Source of the DNA: Apostichopus californicus
Lineage: Eukaryota > Echinodermata > Holothuroidea > Aspidochirotida > Stichopodidae
Assembly: GCA_020650975.1 (NCBI GenBank)
Contig: JAIPMN010000632.1
Location: 7,831-71,830 of the forward strand
DNA length: 64,000 nucleotides
Direction: 5' to 3'
Both the position numbers and the translations under genes were made by a program. Under the pieces are notes generated by a model, which did not search any database, was not told the origin of the DNA, and was given only the letters and a program-made list of their open reading frames with translations. How positions within the stretch are numbered: position 1 is the stretch's first letter; each line of letters opens with the position of its first letter. Positions 14,408 to 27,100 of the stretch are shown one piece after another.

Positions 14408-14569
14408 GGTTAATCAACGGTCTAGCGTGCGTTACTCACATGATTAATGCACTCCGGGTGTTAATGCTATTGCTGGATGCACTCGGGCTCCGCCCTCATG
14501 CATCGCTTGCATTATCCCCCGATCGTGCATTAATCCTGTGAGTAACGCACGCTAGACCGTTGATTAACC
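14408..14569. mobile_element. Hairpin element: 44-bp inverted repeat around a ~74-bp centre
   Basis: 14,408-14,451 (GGTTAATCAACGGTCTAGCG...) is the reverse complement of 14,526-14,569 with one mismatch. The centre contains GCACTCGGGCTCCGCC and repeated GCATTA/ATGCA words. Likely a foldback MITE. Confidence 0.65.
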
Positions 14570-15059
14570 CCTTATTTAATACATACTACAGTATACAAGG
14601 CTAGAAAGAACTTCACGTCTAGAGTGGTCTTTAGAAGTAAATTTTCATCTATCAGTCAGTGTGTGCATATATAGTGAAGGGAATGCTGGTTACTGTACAG
14701 ACTGGCTGAGTTGTACAGATTCAAGTGTACGGACCTGAAAAATGTGTGGGTCAGTGGGTGCGTACGAAACAATTAAGTGATGTCCTTCTTGGCTTCATGT
14801 CGACAAACAAACTTGACGTTTTCTCATTCTTTGCAAAAGGGCCAATTCTTATGAAAGAGAAGTGCCGCATCTAAATAAGGTGATTGTAGGGAAACCTATC
14901 GAAGTATTGTTTGTATTGTAATGCAGAATGTGGCTGTTAGATTCATGATCATGTTCAAGAAGTCTGTGTTACATGTGTTACTGTGTTAGGGATTCTATAG
15001 ACCTGTTGTAATACAGTAGAGCATAGGTTTGTGTACAGTGTAACGGAATGCAATGCAGC
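14570..15059. other. No gene seen
   Basis: Unremarkable AT-rich DNA. Confidence 0.5.
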
Positions 15060-15190
15060 TTTAAAGGTCTGCTGTATAGACCCCAACTATAGCACGCTAT
15101 CATGGGAAAGTTTCTTGAGATTATGTAATCAACCTGCCTTGGTCATAAAATGACCCCTTTTTACCAGTTAGTCTGTAACATTAATGCATA
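15060..15190. repeat. Single arm of the hairpin MITE family found at 33,416-33,790
   Basis: AAAGGTCTGCTGTATAGACC followed by CCAACTATAGCACGCTAT, AAGTTTCTTGAGATTATGTA and CCTGCCTTGGTC matches 33,416-33,540 with roughly 85% identity by eye. The matching right arm is not seen. Confidence 0.7.
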
Positions 15191-15599
15191 CATTATGCGT
15201 ACATGAAACCCCTGACAGATACTGTACCTGTACTGCCAGCAGTGAAGTTGCAATACCGTATACCAACAGCTGCAGAGAACTTTTAAACTGGCAATAGGAT
15301 ACAGCATAGGAACATTGATTGGTATGCAACAATGTGACTGGTTAAGGGAATTGTCACATTTACTGCTGTTTCATTGGCAGGGGGTTGTATCTTTGTTTAA
15401 AATACTGTAATAAATCAACATTTAATGCTGTTCAACCCACTATTAGACGTTAAACTAAATCACATTTGCTCAGGCAGATTTTTGGATCAAAATTAAGGGA
15501 AGGAGGCGGGGGGGGGGGTGTGAGGGAGAGGGTGGGAGTCGAGAGGAGAGAGACACCTCCTCTCTTTGATCCTAGGGAAACTCTCATGTCATTTGGAAT

Positions 15600-17820
15600 T
15601 TGAAATTTTCTTCGCTCCTCGCTTACCTGTCTCCCCACAACCTTAGCACCCTCATTCTACCGCACCTAGAATGTCCTGGTAACCTTTTAACACTGTGCAC
15701 CCTCTATGACGGCTCCTCCGGTCACCGCCCTTCCTTCTCATTCTACCAACCAAAGAGTCTAGATCGCAAATTTTCGAGCGGATTTTTTCCATCGGATTGC
15801 GTCCACTTTTGGTTTCCCAGGATCGGAATTTTTCCCATCCACTGTTTTTGGAAGTATTTGAAGTTGTTTGCAGCCCGATAAGTATCCTTTTCTTCTTATT
15901 AGAGGGGTTTTTAGGGCTGTTTTGGTGGAGCGGCGTTTGCACCATTTTTTCTGTGCAGAACACTAGTGCTGGTAGCAGTTCCGCGAATTGTTTACCGTAG
16001 TTACGCTAGTTTCCCGCCTTTTTGGCTACACACGCTATATGCGTTAGTTCGTTTTCCCTCGTTCGTTTGTTTAGTTGTTTAACTATTTCGTTTATATATA
16101 GTTGCTTACATACGTTTGCTTGTTTATACTACATTTTTTTGTCCCTTCTTCTTCTCTCCAGGCTCTTTCCTGGTCTTTCCCCACCTTATGTGGGTTGGCT
16201 TTAGGCCCAATTTTTGTTTACCTTGTAAGCCGCGGGCCTCGAGCCTAGAGGCACGTTGTTAAGGTAATATTATATATAAATTATATTTATCTCTTCCTTG
16301 TTAGCTTATTTCCCCTCCCCTGCTCTCCCATCTCCTGTCATATTTTTGTTAAGAAGTTGTTTCCTTAACTTGGGGTTATTCAGTCATGTCTAGGAGTCAA
16401 CTGTAATGCGTAAATTGCTCCATGTTCCGTCCAGGGAGGGCTTGGGACGAACATGACCTTTGTCCTAAGTGCCGTACGTGTACCAGGAGGGACCCGTGTC
16501 TGCTGTGTATCCAGTTCACCCCCAGTCAATGGGTAGAGATCGATGCCTGGCTAGCAGGACAAAGGATGAAGCTGCAGGACAAGTTAGACCTCCTCCCCAA
16601 CCCCAGCGGCTCCCTAGTAGAGGGATAATTAGTACAGATGGGAGAGGAAGGAGAGGTGGAGGAGAGGGACCCAGAGAAGGCTGAGGAAGAGATTGAGGAA
16701 AGAGAAAGAGAGAGGGGAGAAGGAGAAGGAGAGAGGTGGAGAAAGAGAAAGAGAAGAGAAAAAGTGCCTCCCACGGTCCCGACGACGTCCGGTTTGATTT
16801 TGGCCAAGGGAAAAGGCAAGGAAAAGGGCAAGGCTCGGGCCAAGAAAAAATTGCCCAGGAAGAAGTCCGGCACGGCTGGACCCAAGAGAGCTTCCCAAGC
16901 CGGGTCGCAAAGGAGCACTCCTACGGAGAGGCAGGTGCCACGGGCACCGGAAAGCCCAGTCTGTGTCCCATTCGGGACGCACAACAGGGAACCTGCGGCC
17001 GGAGGGTCGCTGACACATCAGAGCTGGTCCCGGAGCGGGGACCGAGGGCGACAACCGATACGACCCCCTGCTGGGATCCCAGACCAGGACAGCAAAGGAA
17101 GAGATACTATACACAGACCAGCCAGACGGGAACACACCAAATCACGGTCCTGAACTCCTAAGGCGAGGCACTAGAAGAGATGGTCACCAGCCTCAGACCA
17201 ATCATCCGACTCCTCCGACGATAATTACAGAAGGGCAAAGAGGAGGTACCGTCCCCCAGAAACAACGCCACGAGGAACAGGCCTCCTGAAACCGCTCTTG
17301 GAAAGAGAGCAACAGAGAGCCGGAGTGGAGGCAGAAGTTGGGAGTCGGAGGGTAGCGGCCACAACCAGTGCGGTCCCGGTGCCGCCACCGACCCCGGAAC
17401 CGGAGGAAGTCGTCCTCGGAGAGGACACCCTAGACTGCAGAGCCTCTGTAAAACTCTCGCGATTGGAAGATGAAACTGACGAACCCCCGGAGTTTGAGTC
17501 CCTAGAGGACGAATTCACAGGTAGCCTCGAGGAGGTGGACATCCCCATGGCGGACATCTTCCGGAAACACTTGGGTTTCGAAGAGTCACCTGACATGCCA
17601 ACTCGGGTCTCAAAACTGACGGCTACAGGGGAGGTCACAAACCGACCAAGATCCACCATGCCAGTCGACGCCTAGTGCTACAATAGGTTCGAGGCGATCG
17701 CAGATAAGAAGAAATGGACTGCGTTCAGATGGACTGCGCAGAGATGGACTGCGCAGATAAGAAGAGATGGACTGCGTGGAGACGGTTAAGCTCGTCACTC
17801 GTAAATATCCAAACCAGTTA
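15600..17820 (+). mobile_element. Fossil retroelement fragment with gag-like Cys/His segment
   Basis: A GC-rich island in AT-rich DNA. Around 16,407-16,560 the plus strand encodes a Cys/His array (C-x2-C ... H-x3-C-x2-CR-x-C-x5-C-x2-C ... W), the sort seen in ORF1/gag proteins of DIRS-like or LTR retroelements. Low-complexity Glu/Arg- and Pro-rich coding-like sequence continues to about 17.7 kb, then short GATGGACTGCG repeats (17,714-17,780). The region at 15.6-16.3 kb may be its terminal or leader sequence. No reverse transcriptase or integrase domain was recognised. It looks broken and truncated; family assignment is uncertain. Confidence 0.4.
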
Positions 17821-18380
17821 GTTTTGGACTTTCGTATCCGGAATCCTGATCTGAATGATAATCTGTAATCATATGGAGGCCAAGTGATTAGCAGTTGTGA
17901 ACCAATGAAAATGAAGCATCTACAATTAACCGTGAGTATTGTGGTATGTACTATAGATACAGTGTAAGATACTGTTCACTGTACTACAGCAAGTGTTACC
18001 ATAGCGATCAGGGAATTTCAACTCTGGGATAATCAAATAATTTAACATTTTGAGTAGAAATTCTCATGCTTTTGGATTGTAATGTTATCATAAAGTATCC
18101 ATCATACTAAAAATACTGAAAATTGTACATATCATTCCAATTGTGTATCATTTTCACCATTTAACTTGTTTAATACGTAATGTTGATGATCTGCAATACA
18201 CTATACCATTGAAATGGAATCATTCCCTGCAGAGCAATGGGTGATTGTATCTAACAGAAGCACGACTCTTTGTCAAATTCAAAATACTTTGTGGAAAGGA
18301 GATCACAACATTTCAAAATATTGTGTAATTAGGAAATTTACTGTCCTCTCACAACTATATTACCTAGAAGTGATAACATT
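17821..18380. other. No gene seen
   Basis: AT-rich DNA between the retroelement fossil and the next repeat. Confidence 0.5.
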
Positions 18381-18770
18381 TTAGCACTGTGCCCCTCTGG
18401 TGTAGGTCAGAGTTCATTTAAGGTCACCAGGGGTCAAATTTTGAAATCTTTGTAAACAAGATATCTCCAGACAGGAACTTTATTGGCTCTCATATTTTGC
18501 ATGTGGCTTCCCTATAATGAGTGCAACAACCCTATTGTTCTTGGTGGCAGTCAAAAGTAATTTGGTGTCATCAGAGGTCACACTCTGTAAAGCCTTATCA
18601 GCACATACCTTGTAAACACGATATTCGAATCTGATAGGTTACATCACATAGCTCATATTTGGCATGTGTCTTCCTTATAGTGAATACAAGAACCCTATTA
18701 TTATGGGTTGAGGTCAAAGGTCATATGGGGTCAGTAGAGGCCCAAATGTCAAAATATCAAATGGATCTCA
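18381..18770 (+). repeat. AGGTCA-bearing repeat family, about two ~160-bp monomers
   Basis: Recurring order: GGTCA...TTTAAGGTCACCAGGGGTCAA, GTAAACAAGATATCTCCAGA, CTCATATTTTGCATGTGGCT, AACCCTATTGTTCTTGGTGG. The same order recurs at 34,461-35,060. A perfect AGGTCAAAGGTCA lies at 18,711-18,723. Confidence 0.7.
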
Positions 18771-21700
18771 TCAGGAAACTATTACAAATGCAAATTCAGC
18801 TTTTGTTGTTAGCGTGAACATGCAAAATAAATTACCAACAACAAACAATGTCTCTCTGTCTTTCTTTCATTGTTGTGGTATTATGTGCAAATTCCCTGTC
18901 ATCAAACCATGTATGCACAGACTCTATTTAGATTTATACTGCTCTCCATCTGTAGTTTGAACTTCAGTCAGGGTTTAGCTTGCAAACTACTCTTGTGCAG
19001 CATATGTTATGTATTTAAAGGCAAGTAACTGCTGTGAGGGGGTTTCCCTCTGGTTGTCAGTCCATCTGGTTATTCTAAATGTGTCCCTAGCCTGTTATGG
19101 TTTCAATTCTCCTCAAGAGGACGATCCTGCTAAGATGGAAACATCAGTCCCTCCTCTAAAGTGATTGTAAACAGACACATTTAAATAAACATTTTGTTGG
19201 TGTCTTAATGCTTCCATAGATCTTATTATTTTCTGTTTCTGCTTAAAATAGGTCATGCAAGCAAGGTGCATTGGATATATCACAGCGCTCAGCTACTGTA
19301 CCATAGGGACAACTTAAGAAGGGAATGTCCCATTACAAATAGTCACTGTACAGCATATTGCCATAAAGTACAGTGTTAAATTGTTTAGTGCAATGGTCTG
19401 TGACAAAAACACTCGCCACTGAAAAGGAATTGATTTATGTTTGTTACAGATCTTGTTCACTTCTTTGGAGTACCTTGTAGAAGGTCCTCAAACATTGTAA
19501 AGTAACTTCATGAATATTCATTATGCTGGTGGGTGTACTGGACACGTACAGGTATACAGCAATATCTATCTATAGGGGATTGCCTGTTGCTCACTGTGTG
19601 AAGTACAGTTTATCATGAAAGAAAGAAAGGAATGGTTGATCCGGTTCAGTGCACATGGCCTTTAGGTGAGTGGTAACAGGGCCTTGACTCTATATCCACT
19701 GCAGTACAATAGAAAGCTATATATATATATTGTCTGAACCGACTAGTACTGTTCGACAATCAGTTCGTGACTTTGCAACATGTGATCAATTATTGCATTG
19801 GAGGTGACTTGAATGTGTCTCGCAGATAATTAAGCTCCTGGTTACCAAACAGAGTCGCTTAAAATCTTCTCATTGTACAGAAATTGATTTTTTTTTAAAA
19901 CTTATCATAAGGGAGAGACCTGCGATATATTTATCTAGATTACAAATGGATAGAGCTTGGATGGTTCATTATTCTAAGTGTTTGCGGCAACAGTTGTGTA
20001 CTATTTACAAAGAATTGTCAGTAATCTGTTTTGATACTTGTGCAGTGTAAGTAATGTGAGGAAGGTTGCACCTGTAGCTCAGGTAATATGTTATAGGTAC
20101 CCCATGTGTTTGCTGTTTATTCTGTGTGTTGGATCAAGCAGAAGAATTTATATCTATCGTTTGAATTGATCATTTGTGCGCCGCCTGTGGCAACTGGAAT
20201 TCTACCAAATTTTTTGGCCATGTTTATTAAACAGTAAGTATATGTCAGCAACTGCTCAAATATCTAAGCTGTAGTAGCAATGTTGTTTTCTCAGTGATAC
20301 TTTGCTAGTATGCAATAATTTAAGGAGTCGTTTATTTCATTAGTATATATTTGGATTTATTTACAAGGATAATATACACTTAGTGCCATATTGTGGAAGT
20401 CAATGTTTGTACCCAAATGATCAAATTTCAAGAAGCTTTTTTAATTGCCACTAGAAAGGTTGTCATGCACAGTGAGACATTTTATTTTCTATATCTTAGA
20501 ATGCCTGAATGTCTGTGAAAATGTAACAGAATCATAAACTCTTTTTTTTCTTTAAGCAATTTTTAGTATGGTCTTTAGTAATTTTTTAGCAATTTTTAGT
20601 ATCCTTAAATCTGATAACCTTTACTCCACCAAAAATTAACCCACCAGGAAGGAACAAAGGCATTAATAGTCGCACATTTTCCTAAAGAATTGAATCTGAG
20701 GAACTGACCTAATGACCTTTGTGTTAGACTTAGTAGTTCAGCCACTTTAATATCTCAATAATTTGTAAGTCAACTAGAAATTTGTAATCCAGACTGATAG
20801 CAATTTTTTTGACAGTCTACGAAATATCGAAAAATTAAGTTTTGTGCCCAAAAATCATCCTTAGTTACAGCCATCTAGCAAAATGCAGCTTTATAGGTCT
20901 GGATTATTAATGTGTCATGCACATAACAACACTGTAGTAAACCATTGATGGATTTGTTTCCATAGGTCAATAGATTTTATGGAGCTACTTACAGTATTTT
21001 ATTGGTAGTTAAAGTCTATTTTAAGAAGTTAAAACAGCCACAATTACAAGGCGGTTAGCAAACACCACACTGTACATGTTGACCTCATTGCGTCTTCGTT
21101 AATACAGTAGCTTTTGATCAACAAATGTAAAAAACGTTGGGCTTGTGGTGTCTTATCCCAGCTAATATGTCAAGACTAGGCTTCATATATGCAATACCGG
21201 TAAGAAATCCAGTGTTGTGTCCCCTTACGAAATGTAAAACAGTTACGTTGTGTAACTAATAGAATTTGCTGCACATGGTGGATCGTCATCTTCAGCTCGA
21301 AAGTGAAACTGTAAACAAGTCGTTGACCCAAATTGTAAACATTTTGGAACAATTAGGATATCCTTCCAGTCCTTAGTTTTCCGAATTTGCACTTATTTAT
21401 CATTCGGATAGGGATTTCAGTTACTGTGTATTACATAAGACTTTCCATTTAGTTTTTCTCTCTCTCTCTCTGGTGGACATGTTGCTTGGTGCCTGGAGAA
21501 TTAGAACTTTCTATTGTCTTATATGTATGTTATTAGCAATCATATATGGTACCTTCATTTAGAACTGGGATCAAAATTTAGCAGTGGAACAGAATCAAGT
21601 AATTTTATTTTGCTTTTAGATGAGGAAAAGAGAAAGCAATACTTGGATAAAATCATTGAATGACATCTCTTCAGAAATGGACTTTCAGTTCGCAAGTGTG

Positions 21701-22017
21701 TGATCACTGAGTTTAAATTGTTTGTCACCAGTTCCCATTGATGTGTTTATACAGTAGTTCTTCCGCTTTCAATGTATTGAGCAGTCAAGGTGGTTTTCCT
21801 TTCATTTCACCGGGGTCGTCATGTTTTGTGAAGGGAGAATAAATAAAAAAAAACAGGTTTCCGGGAAGTTGACTTTCAGTGGCCCATGCAGCACAAATCA
21901 ACAGTGCAGTGAGTGACTAGTGACATACAGTATTGTTTAGTCTTAATTTTATTTTTCCCATTTTCCAATGTACTTTGCAAACTTTTTGTCATTGGAATAC
22001 ATGATTCACTGTCTCTC
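18771..22017. other. No gene or recognisable element seen
   Basis: AT-rich non-coding DNA with a short CT simple repeat near 21,460. No open frame of coding character. Confidence 0.5.
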
Positions 22018-22023
22018 CTCTCC

Positions 22024-22151
22024 CAGGGATGTGTCCACGCTGGGCGGCCCCGCCCAGCACTAAAAATTACCGCCCAGCACTGTCTTAAAAATCGTGAATC
22101 CCGCCCAGCACTATTTTCATCTAAAATCAGGAAATCCTGGGCACATCCCTG
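22024..22151. mobile_element. 128-bp MITE with flanking CTCTCC direct repeats
   Basis: The ends CAGGGATGTGTCCA and TGGGCACATCCCTG are inverted repeats. The interior holds three CCGCCCAGCACT motifs. CTCTCC occurs immediately on both sides (22,018-22,023 and 22,152-22,157), a probable target-site duplication. Confidence 0.75.
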
Positions 22152-22157
22152 CTCTCC

Positions 22158-24001
22158 TACCTGTATTGATTCGATATATTGCTGTTCTTTCCCATCTATG
22201 TAGCTTATTAACCAGTAGATTTTTTATTAGCTGGTAACTTTAGACTGGTTACTAAATAGTAGTGCAGTCATTGTCACGATTTCTTCATATTGATTCTTGA
22301 GGGTGTGAAAGTGTTCCTTGGTAGGATCCTTGATGGAAGTGGTTTTTGTACCTCTTTGTTCCAATTTTGCAACAAAACAAATTCTTGGAAGTCCTCTAGA
22401 ACCTACACTTACTGTAACTCTTGCAAATTAATGCATCTAGATCAGCAGTTTAAAAATTTGGAGCGGATAGTGATGACCTTTGACCTTCAGTCCCGTTGTT
22501 GACTATACATATGCAAAGTTCTCCTTTTTGTCTTCAAATCTCTGTCTTTTCTTTTGGCTACTCTGTTTTCACATTTCATTTCCTGTTTTCTTCAAAACCA
22601 ATTTTTGACCCCTGATAGATAGCATTTTTCTTGGCAAGAGGCAACTATTCACCTCGAGCGCTTTTTGCATGAATTTGGAGGACGTACATATATGGCAGTA
22701 CTGTTGAAATGCAGGGAAAATAATTTAGTGGTTTAATTTTGTGTACCTAGCAGTTTTCTGGAATTTAATAATTTCATCATTTTCATAATAAAGAAAGAAA
22801 AGATATCCAAGGTTCTTTGTTACAAAGCCTACTATTGAACTTTGCACTTGTGTAGTAATTTTACAATTCTGTTTACTAAGGTATATACTGTATATACCAG
22901 ATAAACTATTCCATGTGATAAAGTGTATTACTACTTGTAGGGGGGCATTGGAATCAACACTGAGTGAACGTCTGTGTGTCTGATACCGATTGTGAAAGTT
23001 CGTCTGGATCTTCTTGGAAAAACTGTATCGGATTTTTTGCTTTTTACCAGAGCAATATTTTTGATATAATATAGCGATATTTTTATATTGATAGTTTTGA
23101 ACATGATACATAGTCCCATCACCGAATTCACAAAGCTTCCTAGGAATTTATATACAGCTCTGTCATGTTTATTTTAAGAAAGAAAATATTGAGAAACGTT
23201 TTCTCGGGTAAAATGATTCAACGTACAGATCGTGGACATTGTGTTGTGTCAGTTTGTTGATATTTGTACAGTAAAGTTCTACTACTGTACCATATGCTGC
23301 AGTACAGTACATCTTGATATTTCTATGCTGTTATTAGTAAGTTAAGGTTCTGTTCCTCTATCCTGTTGTAAATATCATTTTATAGTACAGTAGTTCATCC
23401 TGGATGTGTAACCTGCCTTCACCCTTGATTTTTATTTATTTAGAATCAAGGAGAACGTGCTACTCTCTTGACTCGATCGAGTTATTCCCCTTTTTCCACA
23501 AACGGCCAATTTGTTGTAACGAATTCTGTTAATTTCGGATCGAAGTTCTCGGATACGGCATTCTTCTCGAGTCTGGAACATTTATCGCAAACTATTACAG
23601 CCGTGACAAAATGTTATCAGTGTTCCTTCCATCGACAGTAACAGAGTATACATAAAGTACTCAATAACAATACCAAGTTGCCATGGTAATATATAATCAG
23701 TTACCATGGGACGTTGAAGCAATTGCTCAGCGGTGATACATGGAATAAGCAATATGACTCAGGGAAGAGATTTTCACTTAATAAATTAAACATCATCATG
23801 GTAGATCTGTGTTTTTAAAAAGCGACAGACATCGTTTCATTTATCCGTTTGAAGAACAGAGACGTCGCATGAAGTTATGCAGTAAAGGTAACTAGACAAT
23901 CAGTATATAGAGAGAGAGAGATGCAGTAATAGGAGAGATTCCTTATTAGCATTAGAATTACCATAAAAATTTGGAATATCATGCAATACAGTGACAGCTA
24001 A
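22158..24001. other. No gene seen; would contain the DOP1 promoter and 5' UTR if exon 1 is right
   Basis: No recognisable TATA/Inr arrangement could be defended. A possible non-coding exon end (GCAGTAAAG/GTAACT) occurs at 23,880-23,893, and the word GACGTCGCA occurs at about 23,862 and 24,092. Neither is firm. Confidence 0.25.
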
Positions 24002-24037
24002 TAGCGAAGCAACTTGAAGCAAGTCGAAAGTAGTAGC

Positions 24038-24126
24038 ATGGACGAGAAGAAAAAGTCGTCGAGAACGGGGAGGTGGAGTCTGGAGTTTGTAGACGTCGCA
24101 CTTCAATCGGCCCCGCTCAATTCTTT
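24038..24126 (+). CDS. DOP1: DOP1 candidate exon 1: start codon and N-terminal extension
   Basis: ATG at 24,038 has A at -3 and G at +4 and an in-frame stop upstream (24,002-24,004). It opens a 29-codon basic reading frame ([13 protein letters not shown]...) that ends in phase 2 at a consensus donor, GTAAGT, at 24,127. Exon 2 has an acceptor at 30,131-30,132 and needs exactly one base to complete a codon, so the phases fit. Exon 2 is also open upstream of the conserved Met. The codons are GC-richer than the surrounding DNA. Vertebrate DOP1 starts at the Met equivalent to 30,236, so this would add about 64 residues. Alternative: this is 5' UTR, or coincidental, and translation begins at 30,236. 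Confidence 0.55.
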
Positions 24127-27100
24127 GTAAGTTTTCGTTTTAAGAACATCTTTATGCGAATCGTATAGGGTTCAGTTTACTCTTAATAATATTCGGAGCC
24201 ACCGCCAGGAAACTCTGAACTGTTTGAAAATGTGACATTTCAGTAATTACTACAAATCAAATCTCTTGGTATTGCAAATACAATTTTGATCTGTAAGATC
24301 ATGTAATGATACCATAAGGAATTCTGCTGTGTCATCTATAAATATATATATATTTATATATATTTATATTATATTTATATTCATATGTACAGGTAACTAG
24401 TAAAGTCTGGTGGTCGATGATTACATTTTTCTACAGAGATACATGTCATGATGTAAGGATGATTATATTAAAGGTAGTCTGTACTGTCTCCAAATTATAG
24501 CACGCTATAATTTCTAGAAGTTTTCAAAAAGTACTTTCCTGGAGGTATTTACTCTCCAAACTGTTCTCAGACATTTTCAAGGAACACACAAGATGACTGA
24601 ATGTCCCAGTGAGGAAAAATTCCTCCAAGGTTGTAATAAAAAACTGTTTAAGAATTTTGACCAAATGTGACCATATTGGAATATCTAGCATATTTTGGGG
24701 CCAATACAGCATACCTTTATTAAGTATCGATATAGACTGTAGACATCTTTACCAGTCATGCATACATGTGTCACTAAGGATCTGGAAAGAACAGTCATTA
24801 AAGTCTCAGTATGTGTTTGCCAAATTTAAACTTCGACCTTTCCAGCTTACTGCACTAAAAGCTCAGTGAAAATGACACCGTTCTATGCAATTTCCATATC
24901 AATATTGTTATTGAGTTATCTGTCGTTAAACATTTTGAGCTGAATAAAATTCACCAGATTTAGCAAACAAATAATCAGCAAACACGTATTCAGACTTTAA
25001 AATGTATTAATATTTGTCATCAAACTCCTCTCTACACTACTGTTGAATCCAGCCCTCTTCTCCCATTCCCTCCCTTCCCCTCCCCAATCCACCCCCCCAA
25101 GAAAATATTGATACATTTGCGGAATTGCCGCATTGGCGGGTTAGCAACTTGACAACGGTTTAGACTTGGTACCATTTTGATCCTGCGGTAACATAGATGG
25201 GGATGTACTTACCGATAGATTGCCATTTCCAAGCTTCACTTTGATTCTACAGTAGCTACCGGTATCAGATACTGACGACCATCATCATGTTGCGAGGGTT
25301 CTTATTAAAACACAATTACTGCAGTCATGGTAGGAGAGTCAACTCTCTGTGAACCCACCACATACTAGGCTGTATACATAATTTAATGTTCAGATTTTTG
25401 TAGGCATTAAAGCTTAGCTCTTATGAAATGCTAAAGTTGCTGACATGTAAGAAATCTGCTATACATCGTCGCACTTGTATAGCAATTTGACCATTTTACA
25501 TAGCATTTTACAAAGCATTTTGCTCTGCTGCGATACCTGATAAATTATATTCCCTGTGTAAGCATGCTGAATGTAGCACTTTTGTCATGTACTGTATCAA
25601 GCTCAAACCAAACAGAATTACAAGTCTACCCTGAAAACATATGTATTTCATTAAAGGCATTGAAGACTCGCCCCAAACCGTGTGCGGCCATCTGAAAAAG
25701 TTAACTTTCTGTTGCTTGCAAGTGACGTTTTGTTTGTGTCGCTACAAAATGCAGACAGTAATGAAACGTGATACCTTAATTGTTATCTTTAGCTGGACCT
25801 GAGATGTCCATCGCTGCATCATTTGTATACTGTGCTGTGGGTATTGACCGCAGCTATGTATGTACTGACTGTACACTAGTGTCTAATTACCGACAGTAGC
25901 AAGCTGGGTGTGTATTTTCTATAAAATATGCCTGGCTATCATAAGCATTCCCGTTTCTCACAATGATATATGTCAATAAGTACTCCATGAGTGTCCTTTT
26001 TACAGATAGGGGGAAAAAATAATTTACAAATTTCCATTACCGATTTTGTTAAAACAAAAATTATTATGTGGACGAATTATTCACCACAAAATAGATCCCG
26101 GACCGACGTGCCCTGAACTGTTCAACTCTACTGTGAGGAGTGGATTACAATACATTATTTCTGGTAAAATTCTTCATGCTTTAATGAACACTATCAATAC
26201 ACAAGTAAGCAGAGTGGTACAGGAATGCGATAGTACTAATTGTACTTCACTGTAGAAAATGTGGAAATTGTTAACAAAGTGTTTTCCTTGTAAATGTAGC
26301 GTTAAATTTGCCACTTCAAAATTGGATGCATCAAGAATATGAATATATATCAGACACTGTATATTATCATTTGGCTTTTGTATACTTCACACTCCTTGTA
26401 TAAAGGCAAAGTTGGAAACCTACCCACAGTTCAAGGTCGAAACAAGAGAGTGATAAATAACACACTTACCCCCCTCCCCCCCCCCTTCCAAGAAAAAACA
26501 AAAGAAAACCACAAAAACAAGGATGTTGTTGTCTATGCACATAGTACATACTATATGATATCACACCTGTTTGCTTCAAGTTCACCTTTGACTATAGAAT
26601 GTGCCAACTTCATCTGTACCAATACAGTTATATCACTGAAAACGACAACAAGAAGAAATCTTATGCAAAGTCTTAAGCATAGTTCACCAGAATTTGCTCT
26701 TAGATCTAAATACTGTTTGTTCCTCATATCATCAGTCGTAAAACATTTTACCCGCCAGATCGGAGTCTGAACTATCAATTGAATGGTAGATTGCATATAA
26801 TTTATATTGATCAGTTTATCGCCAAAGAAGATCGTTTGAACAGTTATTTGAAGGTACGAAGCTCACAGTTTTAATATTCTCTCCATTCGTAAAGTAAATA
26901 CGTGTTAGCCGTACAGTAAAAAGCGCATAATTGATAACTCTGTGTTCCGTTTTGTAGCATAATCATGTCCAAACCTTCTTACAAATGATGACCTTTTCAG
27001 AGAAAGCCAAAATTATACCCACTCTGAGCAGGTGGAAAAAAATCCAAGGCCTTTTCATCTCAGGATTCAGTGGACAGGAAATTCAGAGAGGCTAGCTAGC

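Noticed and set aside
16526-17161. Several overlapping open frames on both strands, rich in Ser/Leu or Glu/Arg
   Set aside because: Shadow frames of a GC-rich, low-complexity fossil element; no independent host gene supported.
23400-24037. Specific DOP1 promoter or CpG island
   Set aside because: No TATA box, initiator or CpG cluster clear enough to place; the transcription start cannot be set from sequence alone.
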